Part shown: piece after piece, positions 1 to 5,575 of the stretch
How the letters are laid out: every line of letters begins with the position of its first letter
Position numbering within the stretch: the stretch's first letter is position 1
Source: Bdellovibrionales bacterium
GTDB taxonomy: Bacteria; Bdellovibrionota; Bdellovibrionia; Bdellovibrionales; UBA1609
DNA length: 8,551 nucleotides
Reading direction: 5' to 3'
Assembly (NCBI GenBank): GCA_026713205.1
Contig: JAPOOY010000266.1
Location: 1 to 8,551 of the forward strand
The notes under the pieces: model-generated
What the model saw: only the letters and a program-made list of their open reading frames with translations
Told to the model about the DNA's origin: nothing
The model's database searches: none
Made by a program: the position numbers and the translations under genes

Positions 1-18
1 AGACCTCTCCTTCTTCAT
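1..18 (-). CDS. 5' end of an unidentified gene downstream of gmk (partial)
   Basis: An ATG at 18-16 opens a frame reading MKKERS up to the window edge. An AAGGA ribosome-binding site lies about ten bases upstream, in the 20-odd bases that follow the gmk stop. The position just after gmk is often occupied by rpoZ in proteobacteria, but six residues do not allow identification. The call rests only on the start codon, the RBS and the same-strand spacing. Confidence 0.35.
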
Positions 19-38
19 TTTACAAGGTTCCTTTTATA

Positions 39-599
39 TTATAAATTTTTGACTTTTTCAATGATTTTTTTGAGATGTTCCCAAGCTCTTTCAAAATCTT
101 CATTAATAAGGCTATGATCACAGCGATTTTTCCAGATCATCTCCCCTTCGGCCTGGAGCAAACGATCGGACAAAGAAGGCGCCTCCTGACCTCGCTTAAG
201 AAGTCTCTGCCTTAGCGCATCAATGGAGGGAGGAGCAACAAACACAGTGATAACTTTTGAAAATGCCTTTTTGACAGACTGCATTCCCTGAATGTCCAAG
301 TCCTTAATAATGATTTTCCCCCGTACCCATATCTTCCGAATCTCCTCAACAGAAGTTCCATACAGCTCTCCATAAACCTCAGCCCACTCAACGAAGGCTT
401 TCTGTTCCTGAAATTCACGAAATTTTTCCCTATTGAGAAAATAATAGGATTGTCCATCCACTTCTCCCTCACGGGAAGAGCGGGTGGTATAGCTCACAGG
501 TTTTTGAAGTTCGGAATACTCCTTCAACGCCCTGTCCACAAGGGAGGTTTTCCCCGCCCCGCTGGGGCCGGACAGCACTATAAATAATCCCTCATTCAA
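39..599 (-). CDS. gmk: Guanylate kinase
   Basis: Cytoplasmic enzyme that phosphorylates GMP to GDP with ATP, an essential step in guanine nucleotide supply. With the start chosen here it is 186 residues, slightly shorter than the 207 of E. coli. The P-loop GPSGAGKT is at residues 11-18. The GMP-binding segment is YTTRSSREGEVDG at 37-49, followed by YYF. E71 in FVEWAEVYG and the DLDIQG strand at 100-105 match the family's guanine-binding and lid regions. The frame is open for 30 more codons upstream to an ATG at 689, but those codons lie inside yicC. I chose TTG at 599-597 because it begins just before the P-loop strand, as in the family, and overlaps the yicC stop (ATTGAATGA), which suggests translational coupling. 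An AGCAGG about nine bases upstream is a modest ribosome-binding site. The function is secure; the start is probable. Confidence 0.95.
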   Translation of the reverse strand: MNEGLFIVLSGPSGAGKTSLVDRALKEYSELQKPVSYTTRSSREGEVDGQSYYFLNREKFREFQEQKAFVEWAEVYGELYGTSVEEIRKIWVRGKIIIKDLDIQGMQSVKKAFSKVITVFVAPPSIDALRQRLLKRGQEAPSLSDRLLQAEGEMIWKNRCDHSLINEDFERAWEHLKKIIEKVKNL

Positions 600-1539
600 T
601 GTTTTGAACCTGCTCTTTAATTTTTTCCAAAGAAAATTTGCTGTCCACAACCTGGCAGGTAATGAGCGCTGTTTGAGATTTAGAACCAATGCTATTAAGC
701 TCTCTTAAAACTTCCTGCGAATAGAAATCCAACTTCTTACCGGTGGGCCCTTTTTGCCGGACAAGTTTTTTACAGTTTTTTAAATGCTCCCTTAACCGAA
801 CAATCTCTTCGTTAATATCAAAAGACCCTTCTCCGCCCATGAATCCCTTTGATCCGTTAAAATTTCCTCTAACAGGAGCTCCTTTACCCTTTAATGATCT
901 GGAGGAATTTTTAGATAAGGCTTTAAGTCTCTCCCCGTTAATAAGGGATTGTTCTTTTTGAAGTGATTTTTTATAACGGGTTTCCGCTTTCTGCTTCTCT
1001 CTTTGATGTATAGTCCGAATCTTTTCCAGAGATTTTTCAAGAGAACTTAAATTCCCTGTAATATCTTTCTTAAGAGTCTGCCCCTCTCTTATTTTCTCCT
1101 GAAGGCAGGATTGAAAAGCCTTTTTAAACAGAGCGGTTACTTTTGTCCTTTCCACTGAATCCAGAGGAGGCGCTTTTTCAATGGTATTAACCACACCTTC
1201 CAGCTGAGCCAGATGGGACACATTTAAATCATTTTTAACTCCCATTTCCCGGGATAAATTCTTATAAAGCTCCTGCCATCGGCGAGCCTGTTTCTTATCC
1301 CTGGATATGACAAACTGAGAGGGAGGTTTAACGGGAAATCGATCAATGCGAACAATCCATTGTCCCCTGGAACAATTGTTAAGAACAAAAGATTTTAATT
1401 CCTTTTCCAATGAAAAGTAAAAAGAGGAGGTGTAAAACTTCACATCCGTGAAACGGGAATTGACGGACTTAATATTCACTTCCACACGGTAATCCTTCCC
1501 GCTTCCTGAAGCGAAACCAAAGCCTGTCATACTTTTCAT
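592..1539 (-). CDS. yicC: YicC-family endoribonuclease
   Basis: Members of the YicC family are endoribonucleases implicated in RNA decay. The N-terminus MKSMTGFG and the C-terminus, with QEVLRE at 275-280, NSIGSKS at 282-288 and KIKEQVQNIE at 306-315, are the family's most conserved blocks. At 315 residues the protein is longer than E. coli YicC (287). The excess lies at about 211-239, where a Gly/Ser/Lys-rich stretch separates ERLKAL from DINEEIVRLREH; in other members these two blocks are joined by a short helix. The start has AGGAG at 1549-1545, five bases upstream. The gene overlaps gmk by a few bases, so the two are surely co-translated. The Cys-repeat gene ends 81 bases upstream with no clear terminator between, so read-through is possible. 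Confidence 0.92.
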   Translation of the reverse strand: MKSMTGFGFASGSGKDYRVEVNIKSVNSRFTDVKFYTSSFYFSLEKELKSFVLNNCSRGQWIVRIDRFPVKPPSQFVISRDKKQARRWQELYKNLSREMGVKNDLNVSHLAQLEGVVNTIEKAPPLDSVERTKVTALFKKAFQSCLQEKIREGQTLKKDITGNLSSLEKSLEKIRTIHQREKQKAETRYKKSLQKEQSLINGERLKALSKNSSRSLKGKGAPVRGNFNGSKGFMGGEGSFDINEEIVRLREHLKNCKKLVRQKGPTGKKLDFYSQEVLRELNSIGSKSQTALITCQVVDSKFSLEKIKEQVQNIE

Positions 1540-1544
1540 CGGAG

Positions 1545-1549
1545 CTCCT
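1545..1549 (-). promoter_or_regulatory. Ribosome-binding site of yicC
   Basis: AGGAG on the minus strand, five bases before the ATG at 1539. It supports that start. The 1540-1620 gap holds no other recognisable signal. Confidence 0.6.
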
Positions 1550-1620
1550 GATTTAAAATTTTCATGTAAAATCCTTCAATTGAAATAAAAATGATTTTTC
1601 CCAAACCTGCTTCTAAAGAA

Positions 1621-2766
1621 TTAAGAGCTGGCCTGCCCTATGGGCGGGGAAATGAAGCATCCGGGAGCCGGTAATTCCTGAGATGTAAAGGCTTTCCCTT
1701 GAGCGATGGCCTCTAAAATATCTTTTACATAATGGTTTCTTGGTTTTAATGCAGATTTTAATAAATGATATTGATCGTCCACCGGCCCTCTATAAACAAC
1801 CTTTCTTTCAGGAGTTAAAATAAACACATCACCTGTGGTTTTTGCGGACAGAGCATGAACCACTTTTTGTTTTGTATCAATCACATAGGGAGCCTTAAAT
1901 TTTTGAATTTCCAAATCCTTCTTTGCGCTTTCCTCACTTCTCACCTGCCCCACATAATTGTAAATAAATTGAATTCCCTTCTTGGAATAATCCTTTTCCA
2001 ATCGGGCCAGCCGGGGGCCATATTTTTCAGAAATAGGGCAATCTTTCTCTCTCATGACAAAAACGATAGCTTTCGGTTTTTTAAGGGCGGAGAGTTTGAA
2101 CTCAGGACCATTGACGGGGGATATTTTTAAATCCTCCACAATCCGATTTAATGCAGAGGCTTTCTTTTCCGGATCAGAAGCGGAATGAATCTCCCTCTTT
2201 GCAGAAGAAGAATCACCGGCTGACGGTACAACGGCATGGCCCTTATGCTCTTTTTCCGGTGTGGAATGGGAATGTCCCTTTGCGTCTGAGTTTTTGCTCG
2301 CACAGCAAGCCGAGGTTGAAGCCTTGTCTTTTTTGCTCGCACAGTGGGAACAGGATGAAGCTTTGTCTTTTTTGCTCGCGCAGTGGGAACAGGATGAAGC
2401 TTTGTCCTTTTTGCTCGCGCAGTGGGAACAGGATGAAGCTTTGTCCTTTTTGCTCGCGCAGTGGGAACAAGACGAAGTTTTGTCTTTTTTGCTCGCACAA
2501 TGGGAACAGGATGAAGTTTTGTCTTTTTTGCTCGCACAATGGGAACAAGGCGAGGCCTTATCTTTCTTGCTCGCACAGTGGGAACAAGATGAAGTTTTGT
2601 CCTTTTTGCTCGCACAATGGGAACAAGACGAAGCGGAAGCCTTGTCCTTCTTGCCTGCACAGCAGGAATAAGCCGAAGTTGAAGATCTATGCTTGCCAAT
2701 TGAAGCACAGGACACACTGACAAGCACACCGGCAAAAAATAAAATCCGCACTATTAAAAAAGCCAT
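1621..2766 (-). CDS. Exported Cys/Lys-rich tandem-repeat protein with C-terminal redoxin domain
   Basis: A 381-residue protein in three parts. Residues 1-20 form a hydrophobic signal peptide ending VSVSC; C20 could be a lipidated cysteine, although the -3 residue (Ser) is not standard for a lipobox. Residues 35-155 hold eight 13-residue units with the perfect core CSHCASKKDK (first Cys at 48, 61, 74, 87, 100, 113, 126 and 139), flanked by degenerate CC units at 35-36 and 154-155. A His-rich linker, GHSHSTPEKEHKGH, follows at 164-177. Residues 219-372 match the AhpC/TSA-like redoxin family: DCPIS with C243, VYRGPVDDQY at 324-333 and PGCFI at 368-372. The usual cis-proline of TPEVF reads TGDVF (G312). 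I infer a periplasmic or outer-membrane protein with a thiol-redox or soft-metal-binding role; the substrate is unknown. AGGAGGA seven bases upstream fixes the start. Confidence 0.85.
   Translation of the reverse strand: MAFLIVRILFFAGVLVSVSCASIGKHRSSTSAYSCCAGKKDKASASSCSHCASKKDKTSSCSHCASKKDKASPCSHCASKKDKTSSCSHCASKKDKTSSCSHCASKKDKASSCSHCASKKDKASSCSHCASKKDKASSCSHCASKKDKASTSACCASKNSDAKGHSHSTPEKEHKGHAVVPSAGDSSSAKREIHSASDPEKKASALNRIVEDLKISPVNGPEFKLSALKKPKAIVFVMREKDCPISEKYGPRLARLEKDYSKKGIQFIYNYVGQVRSEESAKKDLEIQKFKAPYVIDTKQKVVHALSAKTTGDVFILTPERKVVYRGPVDDQYHLLKSALKPRNHYVKDILEAIAQGKAFTSQELPAPGCFISPPIGQASS
2342..2653 (-). repeat. 39-bp in-frame tandem repeat array, eight units
   Basis: Eight units of exactly 39 bp begin at 2342, 2381, 2420, 2459, 2498, 2537, 2576 and 2615. 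They encode the CSHCASKKDK repeats. Units 2381 and 2420 are identical and 2342 differs at one base, while units nearer the N-terminal end differ by several mostly synonymous changes. The C-terminal end of the array therefore looks most recently duplicated. Because 39 is a multiple of three, other frames stay open through the array and produce spurious long ORFs. Confidence 0.97.
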
Positions 2767-2773
2767 TGTATAT

Positions 2774-2780
2774 TCCTCCT
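2774..2780 (-). promoter_or_regulatory. Strong ribosome-binding site of the Cys-repeat gene
   Basis: AGGAGGA on the minus strand, seven bases before the ATG at 2766. It fixes the start directly before the signal peptide. Confidence 0.75.
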
Positions 2781-2982
2781 GATTGAGTTTTGAAGTTTTT
2801 TATATACTTCCATGTATAAAGAATTTATAACTCATTAAAACCCATAAAAAGAAGACTTTCAAGACAATGATACACATTTTTTCAAAATTTATACTCCTTC
2901 AGCCCGGAGACAATCATTGAAAGCAGTAAATGAGAGCGTATAAAATATACAATATTGATCATGAAAATCATTATCGCTATGT

Positions 2983-3002
2983 TTTATACTCCTCCGGTTT
3001 GA
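2983..3002 (-). promoter_or_regulatory. Candidate promoter-like motif upstream of the Cys-repeat gene
   Basis: On the minus strand TCAAACCGGAGGAGTATAAA, with TATAAA as a possible -10 box. The same arrangement (TCAAAC or close, then about eight bases, then TATAAN) recurs at 3189, 3850, 8281, 8311 and 8384. No conventional TTGACA box is visible at the right distance, so the promoter reading is an inference from recurrence and position alone. Confidence 0.3.
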
Positions 3003-3158
3003 AAATTTCCGGTTCTTTATAAGAAAAAATGCTTACACCCTTTATAACAGACTCTAGGGGTCAAAAGTTCAAACATGCGTTTTGCGTTAGTGCGACTTTC
3101 AGCCGCATCTGTGTCAAATTCGTGCTCATTTTTGACCCCTAGAGTCTGTTATAAAGGG
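3001..3158. mobile_element. Small structured inverted-repeat element, copy 1 (MITE-like)
   Basis: The core 3038-3158 (121 bp) has perfect 29-bp terminal inverted repeats at 3038-3066 and 3130-3158, beginning CCCTTTATAACAGAC. Between them lies a smaller hairpin, GCGACTTTCAGCCGC, with one mismatch. TA dinucleotides lie two bases outside each end, which would fit a TA target duplication of the IS630/Tc1 type, but this is only suggestive. A second copy starts at 8410 and also shares the 37 bases to the left of the core, so the repeated unit is at least 158 bp. There is no coding capacity. It could be a non-autonomous transposon, a structured RNA, or a large bidirectional terminator. Confidence 0.75.
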
Positions 3159-3292
3159 CCTATGTCTCTTAAATAAAAACAGGAAAATTCAAACACGATT
3201 GGTATAAGTGTAGTAAAAAATACTCTTTTTGTTTTTAGAATGAATCCGTCAATAGCTACAAATGAAATTTCAGACCATCGGCATAATTCCCT

Positions 3293-3337
3293 ACTGCCTG
3301 AATTATTATCATTTCTTCCCGACTTCGGCGCAGAAGT
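3293..3337. repeat. Hairpin repeat, single copy (C1)
   Basis: The plus strand carries ACTTCGGCGCAGAAGT at 3322-3337, a 5-bp stem with a GGCGCA loop. It is preceded by ACTGCCTGAATTATTATCAT and a pyrimidine run. The preceding segment matches the one before the R1 repeat (ACTGCTTGAAATATTCTCAT), so homology extends about 29 bases beyond the hairpin. On the minus strand the hairpin is followed by CGGGAAGAA and then ATG at 3312. Confidence 0.8.
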
Positions 3338-3696
3338 TGGAATACGCCCTATAAGTTGGAATCCACAGCTTAAAGGAACATAAGTAAAATGCCGAAAAAC
3401 TAGGTGTTAGCTTATCTCTCATCTCTGTTTAACAAACATTCAAGCAATCAATTTTGTTTAGGGGGTCAAAAGCATCGGTTTGAATTTTTAGATTTTTTAG
3501 GTGTTGTTGCATAGATAATTCAATTTACTACAATGACAATAATTTTAATTTAAAGATTTTGTAAAAAAGAGTTTTTCTACATTTCTGATTTTTGCTGGAA
3601 TAGTCCGCCGAATTGTTTTTATATTTTGTAATTTTACAGTACCCCAACCATCCCTGACTGAAGGTGCAGACTTTTTCAGCGCTGACACAACTCTGT

Positions 3697-3812
3697 ACTG
3701 CTTGAAATATTCTCATCCCTTCCCCACTTCGGCGCAGAAGTTGTTGAAATACTCACTCCCCTCCCCACTTCGGCGCAGAAGTGGAAGTTTTTTTCTGAGA
3801 AGGTTTCATCTT
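3697..3812. repeat. Hairpin repeat, tandem pair downstream of the ATPase gene (R1)
   Basis: Two perfect copies of ACTTCGGCGCAGAAGT at 3726-3741 and 3767-3782, offset by 41 bp. The second extends to a 7-bp stem (CCACTTC/GAAGTGG). Pyrimidine-rich DNA precedes each on the plus strand. The following segment, GGAAGTTTTTTTCTGAG, resembles that after the R2 pair, so R1 and R2 are diverged copies of one roughly 110-bp element in the same orientation on either side of the ATPase gene. Confidence 0.85.
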
Positions 3813-3926
3813 TTCTCTCTCTGTTCTTTATATAAACAAAAACCTAAAACTCAAACCGGATTGTATAATTATTGATGATTCTAAAAATAGATTTTCTTTC
3901 ATGGGAGAAAAATGAACAGTTGTTTT

Positions 3927-5108
3927 TTATTTATGAACAACAGGAGATGCAAAGTCCTCCTTTAGATTTTCGCAAAAGAAATCAAACGGCCAAATTTCAA
4001 TCCCCTCTTCTGTTTTCCTTATAGTCTTGCCCAAATACACAACAATCCGTCTTTTAACCGCTGGTAACTCTTTAATGGCTTTTAGTCCTCTATAATCTTG
4101 AGAAGAAACTTGAGTTTTAGCTTTAACTTCAATGGCTATTAATTCTGTTCCTCGCTTTAATAAAAAATCAACTTCCGTTCTTTTCGCTTCCGAGGAAGAC
4201 CAGTAATAAACAGTATCATAAATATCCCGATAATCTTTATAAGCTCTCAAAATTTGAGCTATTAAACCTTCAAAAAGAAAACCTTTTTCTTCAACAGAAA
4301 CCGGACCAAAGTTTTTCTTTAAAGCTCGTGCAATTCCTGGATCAATTAAATAAAATTTATTACTTTTTTGCTCTTTCACACGAAGTTTTGCTTGATAAGC
4401 AGGTAGAAAGAAACCTAACATTGTATCCTCTAAAATAGAAAAAAAATTGCGCATATGATGCATTTTATTTCCAGAATCTCTCGCAATAGCGCTCATATTG
4501 ACAACTTGTCCATGATAGAGAGCAGCTACTTCCAAAAAGCGTGCAAAAGCCGGAAGATTTCTGACTAAAGCTTCCGCTTTAATTTCCTCTGTAAGATAAG
4601 TTTCAGTATAAGCCCTTAATTTGCTGCTTCTGTTAGTGGAAGACCATACAATAGGAAGTAAGCCATAACACAAAGCCTCTTTTAAATTAAAATCCTCTCC
4701 CAACTCTTCAGGAAGAAAAGGATGAAGAAATTTTCTGCCCGCCCGACCACCTAAAAGGTTCACTCCTTTTGTAGCTTTGATTTTGCGGGCGCTTGAACCT
4801 GTCAGGATAAAACGGCGATGGGAAGACTCAATAAGACGATGAACTTCATCTAAAAGATGAGGGATTTTTTGAATTTCATCTACAATAATCAAGCCATCAT
4901 TTCTAAAAGCATTAATCGTTTCATAAAACTGTCCACTGTTGGAAAGATAGTCTTGGTAAATAGATGTGTCTAAAAGATCAATATAAAGGATTAAAGGAGA
5001 AGGTGGAAAAAGTCGTTTTAAAAGGTCTATTTTACCACTTCCCCTAACACCAAATAGAAAGTTATTTTCATTTTCTGGAATATGAAGCATCCGATTTTTT
5101 CGTATCAT
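3927..5108 (-). CDS. AAA_14 / DUF4143-type ATPase with altered Walker A
   Basis: A 393-residue protein with the layout of the common bacterial AAA_14 plus DUF4143 family, whose role is poorly known and which is often found among accessory genes. Motifs in order: Walker A GVRGSGKI at 20-27; Walker B LIIVDEIQ at 73-80; the FILTGSSARK sensor strand at 100-109; LLGGRAGR at 118-125; and a C-terminal EVDFLL (D314) with IEVKAK (E327, K329), which resembles the PD-(D/E)XK core described for DUF4143. Walker A lacks the Thr/Ser after the invariant Lys (codon ATA, Ile), a residue that normally coordinates magnesium, so ATP hydrolysis may be impaired. No Shine-Dalgarno is visible before the ATG, although the start matches the family. 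The frame is otherwise intact. The gene stands alone, looks more AT-rich than its neighbours and is flanked by hairpin repeats, which suggests acquisition. Confidence 0.85.
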   Translation of the reverse strand: MIRKNRMLHIPENENNFLFGVRGSGKIDLLKRLFPPSPLILYIDLLDTSIYQDYLSNSGQFYETINAFRNDGLIIVDEIQKIPHLLDEVHRLIESSHRRFILTGSSARKIKATKGVNLLGGRAGRKFLHPFLPEELGEDFNLKEALCYGLLPIVWSSTNRSSKLRAYTETYLTEEIKAEALVRNLPAFARFLEVAALYHGQVVNMSAIARDSGNKMHHMRNFFSILEDTMLGFFLPAYQAKLRVKEQKSNKFYLIDPGIARALKKNFGPVSVEEKGFLFEGLIAQILRAYKDYRDIYDTVYYWSSSEAKRTEVDFLLKRGTELIAIEVKAKTQVSSQDYRGLKAIKELPAVKRRIVVYLGKTIRKTEEGIEIWPFDFFCENLKEDFASPVVHK

Positions 5109-5114
5109 TTTAAA

Positions 5115-5153
5115 ATTTTCGGCGATTTTTTAAAATAAATCAAATATTTTCGG
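5115..5153 (-). promoter_or_regulatory. Direct repeat CCGAAAAT upstream of the ATPase gene
   Basis: CCGAAAAT occurs on the minus strand at 5122-5115 and 5153-5146, 31 bases apart (about three helical turns), within an AT-rich leader just before the ATG. It could be an operator pair. There is no independent support. Confidence 0.25.
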
Positions 5154-5284
5154 TTATTTTTTTCTAAAAACACCGTTTTTCATCTATTTTGATTATTTCT
5201 GACTTAACTGCCTGTGTAATGTGTGCTCGTAACCCCCATTTCAACAATAGCCTGATCCATCAATTTCCTATTCTGCAAAAATTG

Positions 5285-5410
5285 CTAAAATACCTTCATC
5301 ATTTCTTCCTCACTTCGGCGCAGAAGTTGTTATTAAAACCCTCACCATCCCCTCCTCACTTCGGCGCAGAAGTAGAAGTGGAGGTTCTTTTCTGAAAAGG
5401 ATTCATCTTA
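5285..5410. repeat. Hairpin repeat, tandem pair upstream of the ATPase gene (R2)
   Basis: Two perfect copies of ACTTCGGCGCAGAAGT at 5312-5327 and 5358-5373, offset by 46 bp. The spacer (TGTTATTAAAACCCTCACC, then TCCCCTCC) is a diverged version of the R1 spacer. The segment after the pair (GAGGTTCTTTTCTGAAAAGG, then ATTCATCTT) matches the one following R1. R1 and R2 bracket the ATPase gene as direct repeats about 1.6 kb apart. Confidence 0.85.
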
Positions 5411-5453
5411 TAGGTTCAATGACCTTAAAAAGAAGCCATCAAAAACTAAAATT

Positions 5454-5488
5454 TATGTAAATGAGGACTTGAAATCCCTTTTTACATA
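5454..5488 (-). terminator. Candidate terminator hairpin after oppB
   Basis: TATGTAAA at 5454-5461 pairs perfectly with TTTACATA at 5481-5488, and the stem can continue inward through GAGGA/TCCCT with one mismatch. On the minus strand it is followed by AATTTTAGTTTTTG, a T-rich but interrupted tract. It lies about 90 bases after the oppB stop. The position fits an end to the oppAB transcript; the weak stem and interrupted T-run limit confidence. Confidence 0.4.
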
Positions 5489-5575
5489 GATTATTAAAAT
5501 GAGTTTGCTTGATGAGTAGGAAAGCGGAAGAGATTATTCCTCTATTTAAAAACCATCTCCATAAGAGTAATGAAG

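Larger units (their letters stand above)
2767..3926. other. 1.16-kb gene-poor, AT-rich region with several repeat families
   Basis: No convincing gene is present. In order it holds: an AT-rich leader for the Cys-repeat gene with two GGAGTATAAA sites (2888-2897 and 2983-2992, minus strand); the structured inverted-repeat element at 3001-3158; a TATAAG promoter-like motif on the plus strand at 3188-3207; one 16-nt hairpin repeat at 3322-3337; a lone piece resembling one terminal repeat (TAGGGGGTCAAAAG, around 3460-3473); an AT-rich stretch whose only frame is a 62-codon minus-strand ORF; and a doubled hairpin repeat at 3726-3782. The mixture resembles a site that has accumulated element remnants. 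Confidence 0.7.
5109..5575. other. 467-bp spacer between oppB and the ATPase gene
   Basis: No convincing gene. It contains the CCGAAAAT pair next to the ATPase start, the R2 hairpin repeat (5285-5410) and a hairpin at 5454-5488 that may end the opp transcript. The rest is AT-rich sequence without recognisable content. A 25-codon plus-strand frame at 5512-5589 overlaps the oppB 3' end and was not accepted. Confidence 0.6.

Noticed and set aside
743..961. Plus-strand ORF inside yicC, and similar antisense frames within gmk, oppA and the redoxin gene
   Set aside because: These are shadows of well-supported minus-strand genes, with no domain or initiation signal of their own.
2148..2735. Long frames on both strands across the Cys-repeat gene (for example 2148-2735 minus, 2151-2720 plus, 2261-2671 plus)
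   Set aside because: A 39-bp repeat keeps other frames open automatically. Only the 1621-2766 frame has a signal peptide, a strong RBS and a recognisable domain.
2800..2877. 25-codon hydrophobic minus-strand peptide (MCIIVLKVFF...) upstream of the Cys-repeat gene
   Set aside because: The nearest SD-like sequence is about 16 bases from its ATG, and an AT-rich leader easily gives such a frame by chance.
3038..3158. The large inverted repeat as a simple intrinsic terminator
   Set aside because: No T-run follows the stem directly on the plus strand, and on the minus strand the T-run comes about eight bases later. The 121-bp size and the conserved second copy fit a repeat element better, though a terminating effect is possible.
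3499..3525. GTGTTGTTGCATAGATAATT as a possible insertion-sequence end
   Set aside because: It is loosely similar to the TTGTTGCATAA-type ends of some IS5-like elements, but there is no second end and no transposase in the window.
3528..3716. 62-codon minus-strand ORF starting next to the R1 hairpin
   Set aside because: It has a purine run before the ATG but no recognised domain. The start belongs to the repeated hairpin module and the sequence looks like intergenic or element remnant. A transposase tail is conceivable but I cannot support it.
3697..5410. CRISPR array
   Set aside because: There are only five 16-nt repeats in three separated places, with 25-30 bp spacers that are themselves related, and no cas genes.
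3697..5410. Integron attC sites flanking a cassette
   Set aside because: The repeats lie between genes as attC sites would, but I could not find the paired GTTRRRY/RYYYAAC core boxes and no integrase is present.
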